Below are positions 17,719 through 26,953 of a DNA stretch of 64,000 bases, piece after piece; within the stretch, counting starts at the first letter, position 1, and the number at the start of each line of letters is the position of its first letter. This stretch comes from Aalborgiella sp963841045. Its GTDB lineage: Bacteria; Pseudomonadota; Gammaproteobacteria; Burkholderiales; Burkholderiaceae_C. Both the position numbers and the translations under genes were made by a program. The stretch lies in NCBI GenBank assembly GCA_963841045.1, contig CAWJBD010000007.1, positions 62,001-126,000 of the forward strand, read 5' to 3'. The notes below the pieces were generated by a model. The model saw nothing but the letters and a program-made list of their open reading frames with translations, was not told the origin of the DNA and ran no database searches.

Positions 17719-19554
17719 TTAATCAGCGCTGTTCTGCTGCAGCGCCCACATGTTGGCATAAACACCATGCTTGGCTAAGAGTTCCGCGTGGTTGCCTCGC
17801 TCTACAATTTTGCCGGCATCCATCACGATGATTTCGTGTGCATCGACCACGGTGGACAAACGGTGGGCAATCACCAAGGTGGTTTTGTTTGTGGCCACGC
17901 TTTGTAATTCGGATTGAATGGCGCGTTCGTTGGCAGAGTCCAGCGCCGAAGTGGCCTCATCAAAAATCAAAATCGGCGGGTTTTTCAACAAGGTGCGGGC
18001 AATGGCCACGCGCTGTTTTTCACCACCAGATAACTTCAAGCCGCGCTCACCCACAGCGGTTTCATAACCCTTGGGCGTGGCGGCAATGAAGTCGTGAATG
18101 CGGGCTGATTTGGCCGCTTCAATGATTTCATCTTGGCTGGCCGAGGTTTTGCCATAGGCGATGTTGTAGGCCACCGTGTCGTTAAACAGCACGGTGTCTT
18201 GCGGCACAATGCCAATGGCTTGGCGCACACTGGATTGCGTCACGGTTTTGATGTCTTGGCCAGCAATGGTGATGCTGCCTTGTTGCACGTCGTAAAAGCG
18301 GTACAACAAGCGTGCCAGTGTGGATTTTCCTGCACCCGAGGGCCCGACCACTGCCACCGTTTTGCCCGCCGGAATTTCAAAACTCACGCCATGCAATATG
18401 GGACGTGTGGGGTCGTAAGCAAAATGCACATTGTTGAAACGCACGTCGGGTGAGTCTGCATCGGTCGACGCCGCATTGGAATGCCACAGCTGCAAATCTT
18501 GCGCGCCTGCCACATCAGCAATTTCGCGTTCCTTTTCCAATAGCGTGAACATCTTGTCGAGGTCGGTCAAGCTTTGTTTGATTTCGCGGTACATGGTGCC
18601 CAAAAAGTTCAAGGGAATGTAGAGCTGAATCATGAAGGCGTTGATCATCACCAAATCGCCCAAAGTCAAACGACCGTCGACCACACCTTGTGTAGCGCGC
18701 CACAACATGGCCACCAAAGCTACTGCGATGATGAGCTGTTGACCACCGTTGAGGTAGCTTAAAGAGCGTTGGCTCATGGCGCTGGCGCTGTGAAAGCGCG
18801 CCAAGTTTTCGTCGTAACGTTTGGCTTCAAAGTCTTCGTTGTTAAAGTACTTGACGGTTTCGTAGTTCAAGAGCGAGTCAATCGCGCGGCTGTGCGCAGC
18901 GCCATCCATCTCGTTCATTTTTTTGCGGAACTGGGTGCGCCATTGCGTGATGCCAATGGTGAAGGCGATGTAGAGCGTCAAAGCGGCCAATGTGATCCAG
19001 GCAAACCATTGGTCAAACTTCATGGCCAAGAGCGCCAAGACAAAAGCCATTTCTAACAATGTGGGAACAATGCGGAACAAGGCAAAACTGATCAAGGCGC
19101 GCACCGCACTGGTGCCGCGTTCAATATCGCGCGTCATGCCGCCCGTTTGGCGCTCTAGGTGAAAGCGCAAGCTCAAGCCATGCAAATGGCGAAATACTTC
19201 CAGCGAAATGCTGCGCGATATGCCCTCGGTGGCTTTGGAAAAAACCGCTTCGCAGGCCTCTGTGAACCAACTAGAAGCAATGCGCAGCACACCATAACCA
19301 ATCAACAAAGCCACGGGCACCACAATGATGGCTTGTGTCAAGGTTGGGTTCAAGCTGTCTACCAATTGTTTCAGTAACAACGGTACGCTGACGGTGGCGA
19401 TTTTGGCCAATACCAGCAATGCCAGCACCGACAAGGCGCGCCATTTGTAGCGCCAAACAAAAGGCATGAGGCGAGACAAGGTGTCCCAGTCAGAGCGTTC
19501 AACGGTACTGGCAACAGTGCCAGCAGAATTTTTAGAGGCGATTAAGGTGTTCAT
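17719..19554 (-). CDS. Atm1-type ABC exporter, fused permease and ATPase
   Basis: A half-size exporter of about 611 residues. Six membrane helices occupy roughly residues 40-320, containing the Atm1/HMT pattern (SKATEGISRSISLEVFRHLHGLSLRFHLERQTGGMTRDIERG, seen here in pieces) and LNFLGTMYREIKQSLTDL. The ATPase domain has Walker A GPSGAGKST near 400, signature LSGGEKQRVAIARTLL near 500 and Walker B ILIFDEATSALD near 525. The sequence is close to bacterial Atm1-like exporters of glutathione-linked or heavy-metal substrates, by family pattern. ATG 19554 is preferred. A TTG at 19578 would add eight residues. It is a single gene. Confidence 0.88.
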   Translation of the reverse strand: MNTLIASKNSAGTVASTVERSDWDTLSRLMPFVWRYKWRALSVLALLVLAKIATVSVPLLLKQLVDSLNPTLTQAIIVVPVALLIGYGVLRIASSWFTEACEAVFSKATEGISRSISLEVFRHLHGLSLRFHLERQTGGMTRDIERGTSAVRALISFALFRIVPTLLEMAFVLALLAMKFDQWFAWITLAALTLYIAFTIGITQWRTQFRKKMNEMDGAAHSRAIDSLLNYETVKYFNNEDFEAKRYDENLARFHSASAMSQRSLSYLNGGQQLIIAVALVAMLWRATQGVVDGRLTLGDLVMINAFMIQLYIPLNFLGTMYREIKQSLTDLDKMFTLLEKEREIADVAGAQDLQLWHSNAASTDADSPDVRFNNVHFAYDPTRPILHGVSFEIPAGKTVAVVGPSGAGKSTLARLLYRFYDVQQGSITIAGQDIKTVTQSSVRQAIGIVPQDTVLFNDTVAYNIAYGKTSASQDEIIEAAKSARIHDFIAATPKGYETAVGERGLKLSGGEKQRVAIARTLLKNPPILIFDEATSALDSANERAIQSELQSVATNKTTLVIAHRLSTVVDAHEIIVMDAGKIVERGNHAELLAKHGVYANMWALQQNSAD

Positions 19555-19652
19555 GGGTTGAATTGACGTTTGCGGCAATGCGCAACAAGATCGAATGTAA
19601 CAATCGAAATTGACAGACCAAATACGATTCGGTCTATTTTAGTTGTGAATGA

Positions 19653-20942
19653 TTATTTCGGTCTTTTGACAGCGAAATACACGTAGGAGCCAATGACGCA
19701 AAGGAGGTAAGCAACAAATGCGCCTTGAAATGCCCGCGCTTCGGCATAACCCAAGTACTTGAAGAAATCAATCAGCAAACCCAAACTCCATTGCAATACA
19801 AACACGCCTAAAAACATGGTCAAGTTGTATGCCGACATGGCCCGCCCAGCCAACTGGGGCGGGAAGGCCAAAGCAATTGCAGGCTGCGTCAGCGCTGTGA
19901 AACTACAGGTCACAAAGTACAGCGCCCAAAGAATCCATATGTGTTGTTGTAGAAGCGAAAATATATTGCCAAATTGGCCTGTAGCCGGCGTATTTACTGC
20001 CTGAGCTGCTATGATAATAATAGTAAGAATCACAAAACTCGCTGGAAAACCGCGCAGCAGCAAGGTGTCAGAATGAATTTTGTGTTTGACCAACCATGGA
20101 TTGATGGCACCCCACAACCAAAAAGTAAACAGCATGGTGAGGTTGATACCAAACAAGCCAGACGCGGCTTGAGCGGGGCTGTAGCCCGCCACTTTAATCA
20201 TCCACGGTGTGACCCACAATGTTTGCAAAGCAATCAAGCCGCCATAAGCCAAAAAACCGATAGGAACCAAGCTGCGAAAGTAAGCATTCGCCCAAACTTG
20301 GCTGTAACCTGTATCCGCTGGTTTGGCCTTAGTCGAATCAGTTTCTTGATGATGAGATGCGGGTGACTGCCAAGCCGGCGCAAGCCAATACAGCGCCACA
20401 ATGGCCAGCAAAATCAAAACGGACAGGACGAAAAAAACACCGCGCCAACCCACCATGGGCATCAACCACTGTACCGGTAATGTGGATGCCAGCATACCCA
20501 ACGAACCTGTCATCAGCATCCACGCATTGGCGCGCTGTTGCTGGCTGGGCTCTAGCCAGCGACGGTAGCCTGTGAGTGGCGCCATCAAGCACGCGCTGAC
20601 ACCAATGCCGGTAAAAATGCGTGCTATCAAAAGGCCATAAAAATTGTCAGACATCGCAAATGCCACGCTGCCCAATAAGGCAATGGGCAGCAAACTCAGG
20701 ATGACTCTTTTGGGCCCATACGCATCCAGCCATTTGCCCATGGGCAATTGCATGGCGGCGAAACCTAAAAAATAGCCGCCCGCCAGCAAGCCCAAGTCAC
20801 GCGCTTGCAAGCCCAGTTCTAAAGTGAGTGTGGGCGACAGCGTGGCGGTGATGGCGCGTATCAGTGTGGATAAAAAATAGGCAAACGCAAAAGCGATGAA
20901 CACCACAATGGCTTGGCGTTTGGGTAAAAATGTTGAGCTCAT
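19653..20942 (-). CDS. MFS transporter carrying an in-frame repeat insertion
   Basis: A 429-residue major facilitator with about 12 membrane segments. The MFS motif-A region is PMGKWLDAYGPKRVIL near 67-82, with GVSACLMAPLTGYRRW near 135. It resembles nitrate/nitrite- and cyanate-type MFS members, but substrate cannot be assigned. Residues about 307-324 (IAAQAVNTPATGQF) are encoded by copy 4 of the dispersed repeat, placed between two helices after WLVKHKIHSDTLLLRGF. The frame stays open. It diverges from the CoA-transferase gene at 20998 with only 55 bases between, so their promoters overlap. Confidence 0.85.
   Translation of the reverse strand: MSSTFLPKRQAIVVFIAFAFAYFLSTLIRAITATLSPTLTLELGLQARDLGLLAGGYFLGFAAMQLPMGKWLDAYGPKRVILSLLPIALLGSVAFAMSDNFYGLLIARIFTGIGVSACLMAPLTGYRRWLEPSQQQRANAWMLMTGSLGMLASTLPVQWLMPMVGWRGVFFVLSVLILLAIVALYWLAPAWQSPASHHQETDSTKAKPADTGYSQVWANAYFRSLVPIGFLAYGGLIALQTLWVTPWMIKVAGYSPAQAASGLFGINLTMLFTFWLWGAINPWLVKHKIHSDTLLLRGFPASFVILTIIIIAAQAVNTPATGQFGNIFSLLQQHIWILWALYFVTCSFTALTQPAIALAFPPQLAGRAMSAYNLTMFLGVFVLQWSLGLLIDFFKYLGYAEARAFQGAFVAYLLCVIGSYVYFAVKRPK
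19966..20022 (-). repeat. Dispersed palindromic repeat, copy 4, inside the MFS transporter gene
   Basis: Plus strand reads GCCAAATTGGCCTGTAGCC, then GGCGTATTTACTGCCTGAG, then CTGCTATGATAATAATAG. In the sense of the host gene it is in forward orientation and encodes IAAQAVNTPATGQF, the same frame as in metH. The usual TAG stop in that frame is CAG here. Confidence 0.9.
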
Positions 20943-20997
20943 CCTGCGATTATCATGGACAACCCAATGTCAGAAATATTAACCCCAGTTTCAAGCC

Positions 20998-22306
20998 ATG
21001 AATCAAACCAACAACACAAACGCAAAAAGCCCACAGGCACTCCAAGGTGTGCGCGTGCTGGACCTCACCCGCATTTTGGCCGGCCCGTGGTGCACACAAA
21101 CGTTGGCAGATTTAGGGGCGGATGTGATCAAAATTGAACGCCCTGCCAAAGATGCGTCAGAAGGCCAAGGCGGTGACGACACACGCCGCTGGGGGCCACC
21201 GTTTTTGAAAGACAAGGATGGCCATGACAGTGTTGAGTCCGCCTACTTCATGTGCGCCAACCGCAACAAGCGCTCGGTCACCTGCGACATTTCGCAACCA
21301 GCGGGGCAAGCGCTGATTCGCAAGCTGGTGATGCAGTGCGACGTCGTGGTCGAAAATTTCAAAGTGGGCGATTTGGCGCGCTATGGTTTGGACTATGCCA
21401 GCCTGTCCAAACTCAAACCGTCCTTGGTGTATTGCAGCATCACCGGCTTTGGGCAAACCGGCCCCTACAAAGACCGTGCGGGTTACGACTATGCGGTGCA
21501 GGCCATGGGCGGCTTGATGAGCGTCACTGGCGAGCGCGACGATGTGCCCGGCGGCGGCCCGCAAAAAGTGGGCGTGGCTGTGGCAGATTTGTTCACCGGC
21601 TTGAATTCTGTGATCGGCATCTTGGCGGCACTGCGTCATGCCGAGCGCACGGGGCAAGGCCAGCAGGTGGACATTGCACTCTTAGACACGCAAGTTTCCA
21701 TGCTCGCCAATTTGGGCGCGCAGTATTTGTCCAATGGTGAAGTGCCCAAACGCTTGGGCAACGCCCACGCCAACATCGTGCCCTACCAAGTGTTTGAGGT
21801 TGCGCCCAGCATAGATTGCGCACACCGGCACACTGCAAAAAGAGTACATCATCTTGGCCGTGGGCAACGACAACCAGTTCGCCAAATTCTGCCAAGTCGC
21901 CGGCCAGCCCGACATCGCCGCCAACCCCAAGTACACCAAAAACCAAGACCGCGTCACCAACCGCGAGGTGCTCGTTCCCCTCTTGGCCACCATCCTCAAA
22001 ACCCGCAGCAAAGAAGATTGGTTAAGCAGCCTACAAGCCGTCCACGTCCCCTGCGGTCCCATCAACAACTTTGACGACGTTTTCAAAGACCCCCAAGTCC
22101 TGGGTAGAGGCATGGTCACCACCTACCCGCACCCGATAGCTGGCGAAGTGCAATTGGTAGCCAACCCCCTCAAACTAAGCGCCACCCCCGTCAGCACCAA
22201 CCGCGCCCCACCGTTGTGTGGGCAGCACACAGAAGAGGTGTTGCAAGAGTTGTTGAATTGCTCAGACGCTGATGTAGCGCAGTGGCGGCGAGATGGCACA
22301 ATTTAA
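20998..22306 (+). CDS. CaiB/BaiF CoA-transferase family protein, frameshift near 21816
   Basis: A class III CoA-transferase of about 435 residues if restored. The N-terminal fold begins LQGVRVLDLTRILAGPWCTQ, with the catalytic aspartate expected in the ALLDTQVSMLANLGAQYL region and AGYDYAVQAMGGLMSVTGE between. The first frame runs to NAHANIVPYQVFEVAPSID. The family continuation TLQKEYIILAVGNDNQFAKF and PCGPINNFDDVFKDPQ is in the next frame. Removing one T from TT at 21816-21817 restores the reading (D-A-H-T-G-T-L-Q). It would move CoA between a carboxylic acid and a donor such as succinyl-CoA. Divergent from the MFS gene, which may handle the acid. Confidence 0.87.
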
Positions 22307-22308
22307 GT

Positions 22309-22365
22309 GCAAAATCGGCTTCTAGCCGGTGTATTGATTGCCAAATTGCTATGAAATTAAGAGCA
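22309..22365 (-). repeat. Dispersed palindromic repeat, copy 5
   Basis: Begins three bases after the CoA-transferase stop and reads CAAAATCGGCTTCTAGCCGG, then TGTATTGATTGCCAAATTG, then CTATGAAATTAAGAG. Reverse orientation. The inner stem is weak in this copy. Confidence 0.8.
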
Positions 22366-23772
22366 AACTCTTGGAATTAAGGAGAAAATTATTCTTGCTT
22401 ATGTATTGCCTTAGAATGTGTCTAGACATCGCGTTTACCCACGAGGATGAGGAAATTCTACGCTATCATTTTTCGATCTTGTTGAACACTTGCGTTTAAT
22501 GAGGTTCACCTGGTAGTTATTCGGCAGTTCAAGAAGCTCTTAAGCTGGAAATGTCTCAACGCTCGCCTGTTTCGAATTACAAATGTGTGAAGGTGGGCAT
22601 GGATCCTATTGGTTCCAAGAAAGTCGATCTTGTGGAGCTTCTTAGCTACAGTGCTTGTTTGAAAGCTCAAAATACGCAGCAGTTGTATGCCACGCTGCGT
22701 TTTACGGAGTTTGAAAAGGACGCGTGATCGCGGAGCAGAAGGCGATTGATTTTTTACTGGTTGACAAAAAGCGGTGGCGTTGATTGCCAGCCGAGGATAC
22801 CGCGACCAGCATCCAAAAATTCAGCGAAAATCAGCTTGTATCGGCATAATTAATGCCTGAACAGCTATTAGAGTGGTAGCAACGAGTAGTGCAGACGTTT
22901 GCGATCTACTTTTGCATAATTCCCTTCATCAACACACCAAATCGTGGCTGTTTAATTTTGGGCTATAGTGCGAAAAAGAAGTTGATAGCGAACTGACCCA
23001 ACATGCGCGTTGATTGAAAAGTGGGTATGCTGAAATATCTAGGATTGTTAGACTTTTCAATTGAACAAAATAATCGTTACAAGCGAAGTGGCAAACGGTT
23101 TACAAAGATTTCTATCAACGCATATTAGGGCGAAAGCCGCCAAGTTAGAGCGCAAATTAGTGCGCTATGTATTGAGATAAGCCCCACAGGAGGATCCTTG
23201 CGCCACGATATGTCACATATGTACGCACTCAAGTCCTCCATCGAGGAATTGCTCGGACGTCAGGCTTGGTATGACCTCAAAGAAACCACCTCCGCCGGAA
23301 CATTGCGCAAGTACGGAGTTCAAACTTCTCGACGCAATCGAGCTCAGCGTTGAAACTACCGTGCTGTTTCAGGATGACGATTCGGACCCTGCGATGTTCG
23401 ATCCAATATTACCCACGGTCGTGACGTTGCGGAATCGCCACAACACCAGAAGCGCAAGTAGCCGTGCTCTGCAACGCTTCTGCGGCAAGTGTTCTGCAAC
23501 TCAGACCAACACCCTCTAACAGTTCGGACACCCGCTTACTCAAGCCTACAAGATAGGACTTCTCTGGCTTCCGATCCGTTCAGTACGTTCGATCAGCAAA
23601 ACAACGTGAAGATCTCTACCTCTCAAAACAACGCAAAGCAATCGGTTTGAGGCACAACTTGTCTTGCAAGCAGAGTACCGTCGGATCAACAACAAGCACC
23701 GAATTCGATTGGTGCGAAGCATGTGGGGCCATCTAGCGCAGCGGATCCCAATTGTTCGTGTAATGAATCAGC
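22366..23772. other. Gene-poor, eroded stretch without a recognisable gene
   Basis: About 1.4 kb in which all frames are short. The longest open stretches are an ATG frame at 22551-22727 (58 codons, starting MSQRSPVSNYKCVKVGMDPI), a 33-codon frame at 23028 and an 82-codon frame at 23271-23519 containing LLDAIELSVETTVLFQDDDS. None resembles a family I know, and no ribosome site or synteny supports them. The part up to about 23150 is AT-richer than flanking genes. It looks like remnants of lost genes or an old mobile element, but no inverted ends or transposase motif could be found. Confidence 0.5.
22826..22880 (-). repeat. Dispersed palindromic repeat, copy 6 (degenerate)
   Basis: Reads GAAAATCAGCTTGTATCGGC, then ATAATTAATGCCTGAACAGC, then TATTAGAGTGGTAGC. 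The GCC-to-ATC change in the core and a shortened middle make it the weakest intergenic copy, in an already eroded region. Confidence 0.55.
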
Positions 23773-24500
23773 ATGCCCACAACTACAGCAATCATCCTAG
23801 GCGCCACAGGCTCAGTTGGCAAAGCACTGCTGGCGGAAATCGTGCGCTCTATGCGCTTTACCCGCGTGGTCGTTGTTGGTCGGCGGTCGATTTTTCAGAA
23901 TGCCGCTGATCGTGCCGGCGCTATGGCAATTGTTGAAGAGCGTTTGGTGCCCGTTATGCAGCCGCAAGCACTTCGCCAGACCGTCGCAGCAGCATTGCGC
24001 GAAGGTGACGCGGATGCGGTAGGTTTCAGTGTTCTGGGAGTGGGTGCAGGTACTGCAAGCTGTCACTGGCACAGCATCGCGCAGTCGATGTTGAACTCAA
24101 TGCGGCGTTTGCCGCTGGTTTGAAGGACTCAGGTCGCGTTCAGCACTTTGCATTCATGTCCGCCATCGGGGCAGATATCAAGGCGAGTGAGACCGGTTCA
24201 GGCGCTGCAGGTATGCCACGCTACGCCAGAGTGAAGGGGGAAGCCGAACAAGCTGTATTGGATCAAGGCATACAAGTGGTCAGCATCTTTCGGCCATCGG
24301 TGATCATCGGCTCGCAGCACACACCCGGGGCGCTCGCGGCTGCGCTGTCGCTGGTGTCGCCGTTCATACCCGCAAAGTATCGCCCTATCCAAGCGACACA
24401 GATTGCACGGGCCATGGTTGCGGTTACCAACACGCTGCCCAGTGAGAGTGCCATCTACACCTACAAAGAGATGACCCAACTGGCCACCAGTGCGGCCTAG
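23773..24500 (+). CDS. NAD(P)-binding oxidoreductase (atypical SDR), frameshifted
   Basis: A Rossmann-fold protein of about 242 residues if restored. The N-terminus TAIILGATGSVGKALLAEI holds the GxxGxxG dinucleotide motif, and VVVGRRS lies in the cofactor-selecting strand. The first frame ends at 24123. The continuation (LSLAQHRAVDVELNAAFAAGLKDSG, then HFAFMSAIGADIKA and SIFRPSVIIG) is in another frame. Adding one A to the AA at 24056-24057 joins them. The pattern fits the NAD(P)H-binding oxidoreductases related to HTATIP2/YwnB. The gene sits at the edge of the eroded stretch, so true decay is possible, but the single indel is like the others in this window. Confidence 0.7.
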
Positions 24501-24535
24501 CCCATCGCCCAAGTGAATGTGCTGCAACACATTAA

Positions 24536-24598
24536 GTGCCAAATTGACCTGTATCCGGCGTATTGATTGCCTATAGTGCTATTAAATATATAGCGTTA
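24536..24598 (-). repeat. Dispersed palindromic repeat, copy 7
   Basis: Reads CCAAATTGACCTGTATCCGG, then CGTATTGATTGCCTATAGTG, then CTATTAAATATATAGCGTTA. Its outer stem AACGCTATATA matches copies 1 and 2, placing the element end at about 24598. Confidence 0.85.
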
Positions 24599-24712
24599 CC
24601 ATGCATTGTAGATTTTACGGTTTCATGAAACTAGAAATACTGCAAGAACTTGAATATCAGGTTTTTGCTATAGTGAAGCCATCCTAACTTTCAAATCAAC
24701 CCAAGGATTCGT

Positions 24713-25394
24713 ATGCAAAACACACTCACCGGGAAAAGGATTTTGATTACCCAGGCCACCGAGTTCATGGGGCCTACGCTGTGCACCGTGTTTGCTGAAC
24801 AAGGTGCTGATGTTGTCCAAAGCCATGCCGATCTCAGCTGCAGCAGGTGCAGCTGAGGAAGTCATCCAAAACGCTGGCGCTTTCGATGTGCTGGTTGCCA
24901 ATTTGTCTATCCTTGCACCCAGTACACCAGCAAGCGATGTCGGTGAAGCAGAGTGGAAAAGCGTTTTCGCGGCGCTGGTCGATCCACTGCCGCGTTTGAC
25001 TCGGGCGGTTCTGCCCATTTTCGCAAGCCGCGGCGGTGGCAAGATTCTGGTGGTGGGCAGTGCTTCGGCTTTGCGTGGCATGAAGCGCGCATCCACCTAC
25101 AGCGCGGCGCGTGGCGCCCAGCTTGCCTATGTGCAATCTGTGGGTGTCGAGCTTGCGCCGCAGAATATTCAGGTCAACGCCATTGCGCAAAACTTTGTCG
25201 ACAACCCAACTTACTTCCCCGCTTCCGTCCAAGCAAATCCCAGATTTCAGGAAAGACTTGCACGCGAGGTGCCCCTTGGTCGCCTTGTCTCAGCACGCGA
25301 AGATGCCTTATTTGCAGCCTATTTATGCTCCGATGCCGCCAATTGCTTCGTTGGTCAGGTTTTTCCAGTATCCGGAGGGTGGGCCACGAAGTGA
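24713..25394 (+). CDS. Short-chain dehydrogenase/reductase, frameshifted
   Basis: An SDR-family oxidoreductase of about 227 residues if restored. It opens with MQNTLTGKRILITQATEFMG, a variant of the SDR nucleotide motif, at ATG 24713. This frame stops at about 24860, and the rest continues one base out: AAAGAAEEVIQNAG, FDVLVANLSILAPSTP, then GSASALRGMKRASTYSAARG with the SDR catalytic Ser-Tyr-Lys region altered to S-x-Y-S-A-A-R. The conserved end is CFVGQVFPVSGGWATK. A single extra base around 24829-24835 would explain the split. With Arg in place of the usual Lys after Tyr, catalysis may differ. Confidence 0.72.
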
Positions 25395-25494
25395 TCCAGA
25401 TACGCAGTGATCTGTTAAACAGCAAGGTCATTATGTACTGTTGATAATGGTGCGTTTGGGTCGTTCTATATTTATTGAATCAAGGAGTTTTGAA

Positions 25495-25737
25495 ATGAGT
25501 GAAGCAGTTAGAGCATCAGATACGCCGTTTCCAGTTCAGGTTGAAGCAGGCAAAGCCTATTTTTGGTGCGCGTGCGGCCAAAGTAAAAACCAACCCTTTT
25601 GTGACGGTTCGCATAAAGGCTCCACTTTTACCCCTGTGAAGTACGAAGCCAAAGAATCGAAAACGGTTTACTTTTGTGGGTGCAAGGCCACGGCCAACCA
25701 ACCCCTGTGTGACGGTAGCCATAACCGTCCAAAGTAA
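25495..25737 (+). CDS. CDGSH-type iron-sulfur protein
   Basis: An 80-residue protein with two CDGSH zinc-finger-like 2Fe-2S modules: CACGQSKNQPFCDGSH at residues about 23-38 and CGCKATANQPLCDGSH at about 60-75. Each has the C-x-C-x(9)-C-x(2)-G-x-H ligands with a C3H1 set. This is the tandem bacterial MitoNEET-like form, probably in redox or Fe-S handling. ATG 25495 is chosen because AAGGAG lies eight bases upstream. The gene stands between the eroded region and the rplM promoter, with a weak stem (CGCTGCAGTTTGCAGGCG) just after its stop. Confidence 0.88.
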   Translation: MSEAVRASDTPFPVQVEAGKAYFWCACGQSKNQPFCDGSHKGSTFTPVKYEAKESKTVYFCGCKATANQPLCDGSHNRPK

Positions 25738-25771
25738 ACAGACGCTGCAGTTTGCAGGCGTTTGGGCAAAT

Positions 25772-25800
25772 TTCGCCTTTTTCCATATTTCTCATATAAT
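25772..25800 (+). promoter_or_regulatory. Probable sigma-70 promoter of rplM-rpsI
   Basis: A perfect -10 hexamer TATAAT at 25795-25800 follows a weak -35 candidate TTCGCC at 25772-25777 with a 17-base spacer. The mRNA leader to rplM would be about 170 bases, compatible with leader regulation of ribosomal protein genes. Confidence 0.55.
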
Positions 25801-25975
25801 GGAGGGCTTCGCAGCGATTCAGTGGTTCCGCGGCGTTGGCGTGCTTAAATCTAATTTTTGTACGTAATCCTACCTAAGAGGCTCTCGCTAGAAGAGCACC
25901 GACCGTAGAAAAGAACCCGAACCATGTGGCATTCATATTGAAAGCCGCGCAAACCTAACTTTTAAAGAGTAACTT

Positions 25976-26458
25976 ATGACCTCAACTTTCAGCGCAAAAC
26001 CCGCTGACGTGGTGCATGAGTGGTTTGTGGTTGACGCGACCGATAAGGTCCTCGGACGAGTAGCCAGCGAAGTTGCTCTCCGTTTACGCGGCAAACACAA
26101 GGCCATTTATACGCCTCACGTCGATACCGGTGACTTTATCGTCATCATCAATGCCGCTCACCTGCGTGTGACCGGTGCCAAAACTTTGGACAAAATGTAC
26201 TATCGCCATTCTGGTTATCCAGGCGGTATTTACCAAACCAACTTCAAAGACATGCAAGCCAACCACCCAGGTCGCGCTTTGGAAAAAGCCGTCAAGGGCA
26301 TGTTGCCAAAAGGCCCATTAGGCTACGCCATGATCAAAAAGCTCAAGGTGTATGCGGGTGCTGAGCATCCACACAGCGCACAGCAACCTAAGGTGTTGGA
26401 CATCGCTGGCGTTTCAAACAACGCCGTGAAAGCAGCTAAACAAGGAGCAGCAGCATGA
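25976..26458 (+). CDS. rplM: 50S ribosomal protein L13
   Basis: A 160-residue protein that extends the usual 142-residue L13 with a short C-terminal tail (PKVLDIAGVSNNAVKAAKQGAAA region). Conserved blocks are WFVVDATDKVLGRVASEVA, LRGKHKAIYTPHVDTGDFI, VTGAKTLDKMYYRHSGYPGG and MLPKGPLGYAMIKKLKVYAG. It is an early assembly protein of the large subunit. The stop overlaps the start of rpsI (ATGA), the standard bacterial pair. The extended, alanine-rich C-terminus is also seen in other Burkholderiales by my recollection. Confidence 0.97.
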   Translation: MTSTFSAKPADVVHEWFVVDATDKVLGRVASEVALRLRGKHKAIYTPHVDTGDFIVIINAAHLRVTGAKTLDKMYYRHSGYPGGIYQTNFKDMQANHPGRALEKAVKGMLPKGPLGYAMIKKLKVYAGAEHPHSAQQPKVLDIAGVSNNAVKAAKQGAAA

Positions 26459-26847
26459 TTGGAGATTGGAACAACGGAACCGGCCGTCGCAAATCCAGCG
26501 TCGCTCGCGTGTTCTTGAAAAAGGGTTCAGGCCAAATCAAGGTCAATGGCAAGGACATCGCCGAGTACTTCGGTCGTGCCACATCCATCATGATCGTGAA
26601 GCAACCTTTGATGTTGACCAACCACGCTGACACATTTGACATCATGATCAATGTGGCTGGTGGCGGTGAGTCAGGTCAAGCTGGTGCATCACGCCACGGT
26701 ATTACCCGTGCTTTGATGGACTACGATTTGACATTGAAACCACAATTGTCGCAAGCGGGCTTTGTTACCCGTGACGCACGTGAAGTTGAGCGTAAAAAGG
26801 TCGGTTTGCGTTCTGCGCGCCGTCGCAAGCAGTTCAGCAAGCGTTAA
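26455..26847 (+). CDS. rpsI: 30S ribosomal protein S9
   Basis: A 130-residue protein with the S9 hallmarks: GTGRRKSSVARVFLKKGSG near the N-terminus, SGQAGASRHGITRALMDYD in the middle and the C-terminal tail KKVGLRSARRRKQFSKR ending in SKR, which reaches the ribosomal P site. Coupled to rplM by a 4-base overlap. Followed after 50 bases by a terminator. Confidence 0.97.
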   Translation: MIGDWNNGTGRRKSSVARVFLKKGSGQIKVNGKDIAEYFGRATSIMIVKQPLMLTNHADTFDIMINVAGGGESGQAGASRHGITRALMDYDLTLKPQLSQAGFVTRDAREVERKKVGLRSARRRKQFSKR

Positions 26848-26896
26848 GCATTTGCCGACTGCGAAAGCAATTCGGCAAGCAATTTCAGCTATATTA

Positions 26897-26938
26897 CAAA
26901 GCCGCACAGGCCATGCTTGTTGCGGCTTTGCTGTTTTA
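26897..26938 (+). terminator. Rho-independent terminator after rpsI
   Basis: AAAGCCGCA (26898-26906) pairs with TGCGGCTTT (26921-26929) around a 14-base loop, followed by GCTGTTTTAT. It lies just before the DUF6776 gene at 26954 and would insulate it from ribosomal transcription. Confidence 0.75.
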
Positions 26939-26953
26939 TAAAAGATACCAACC

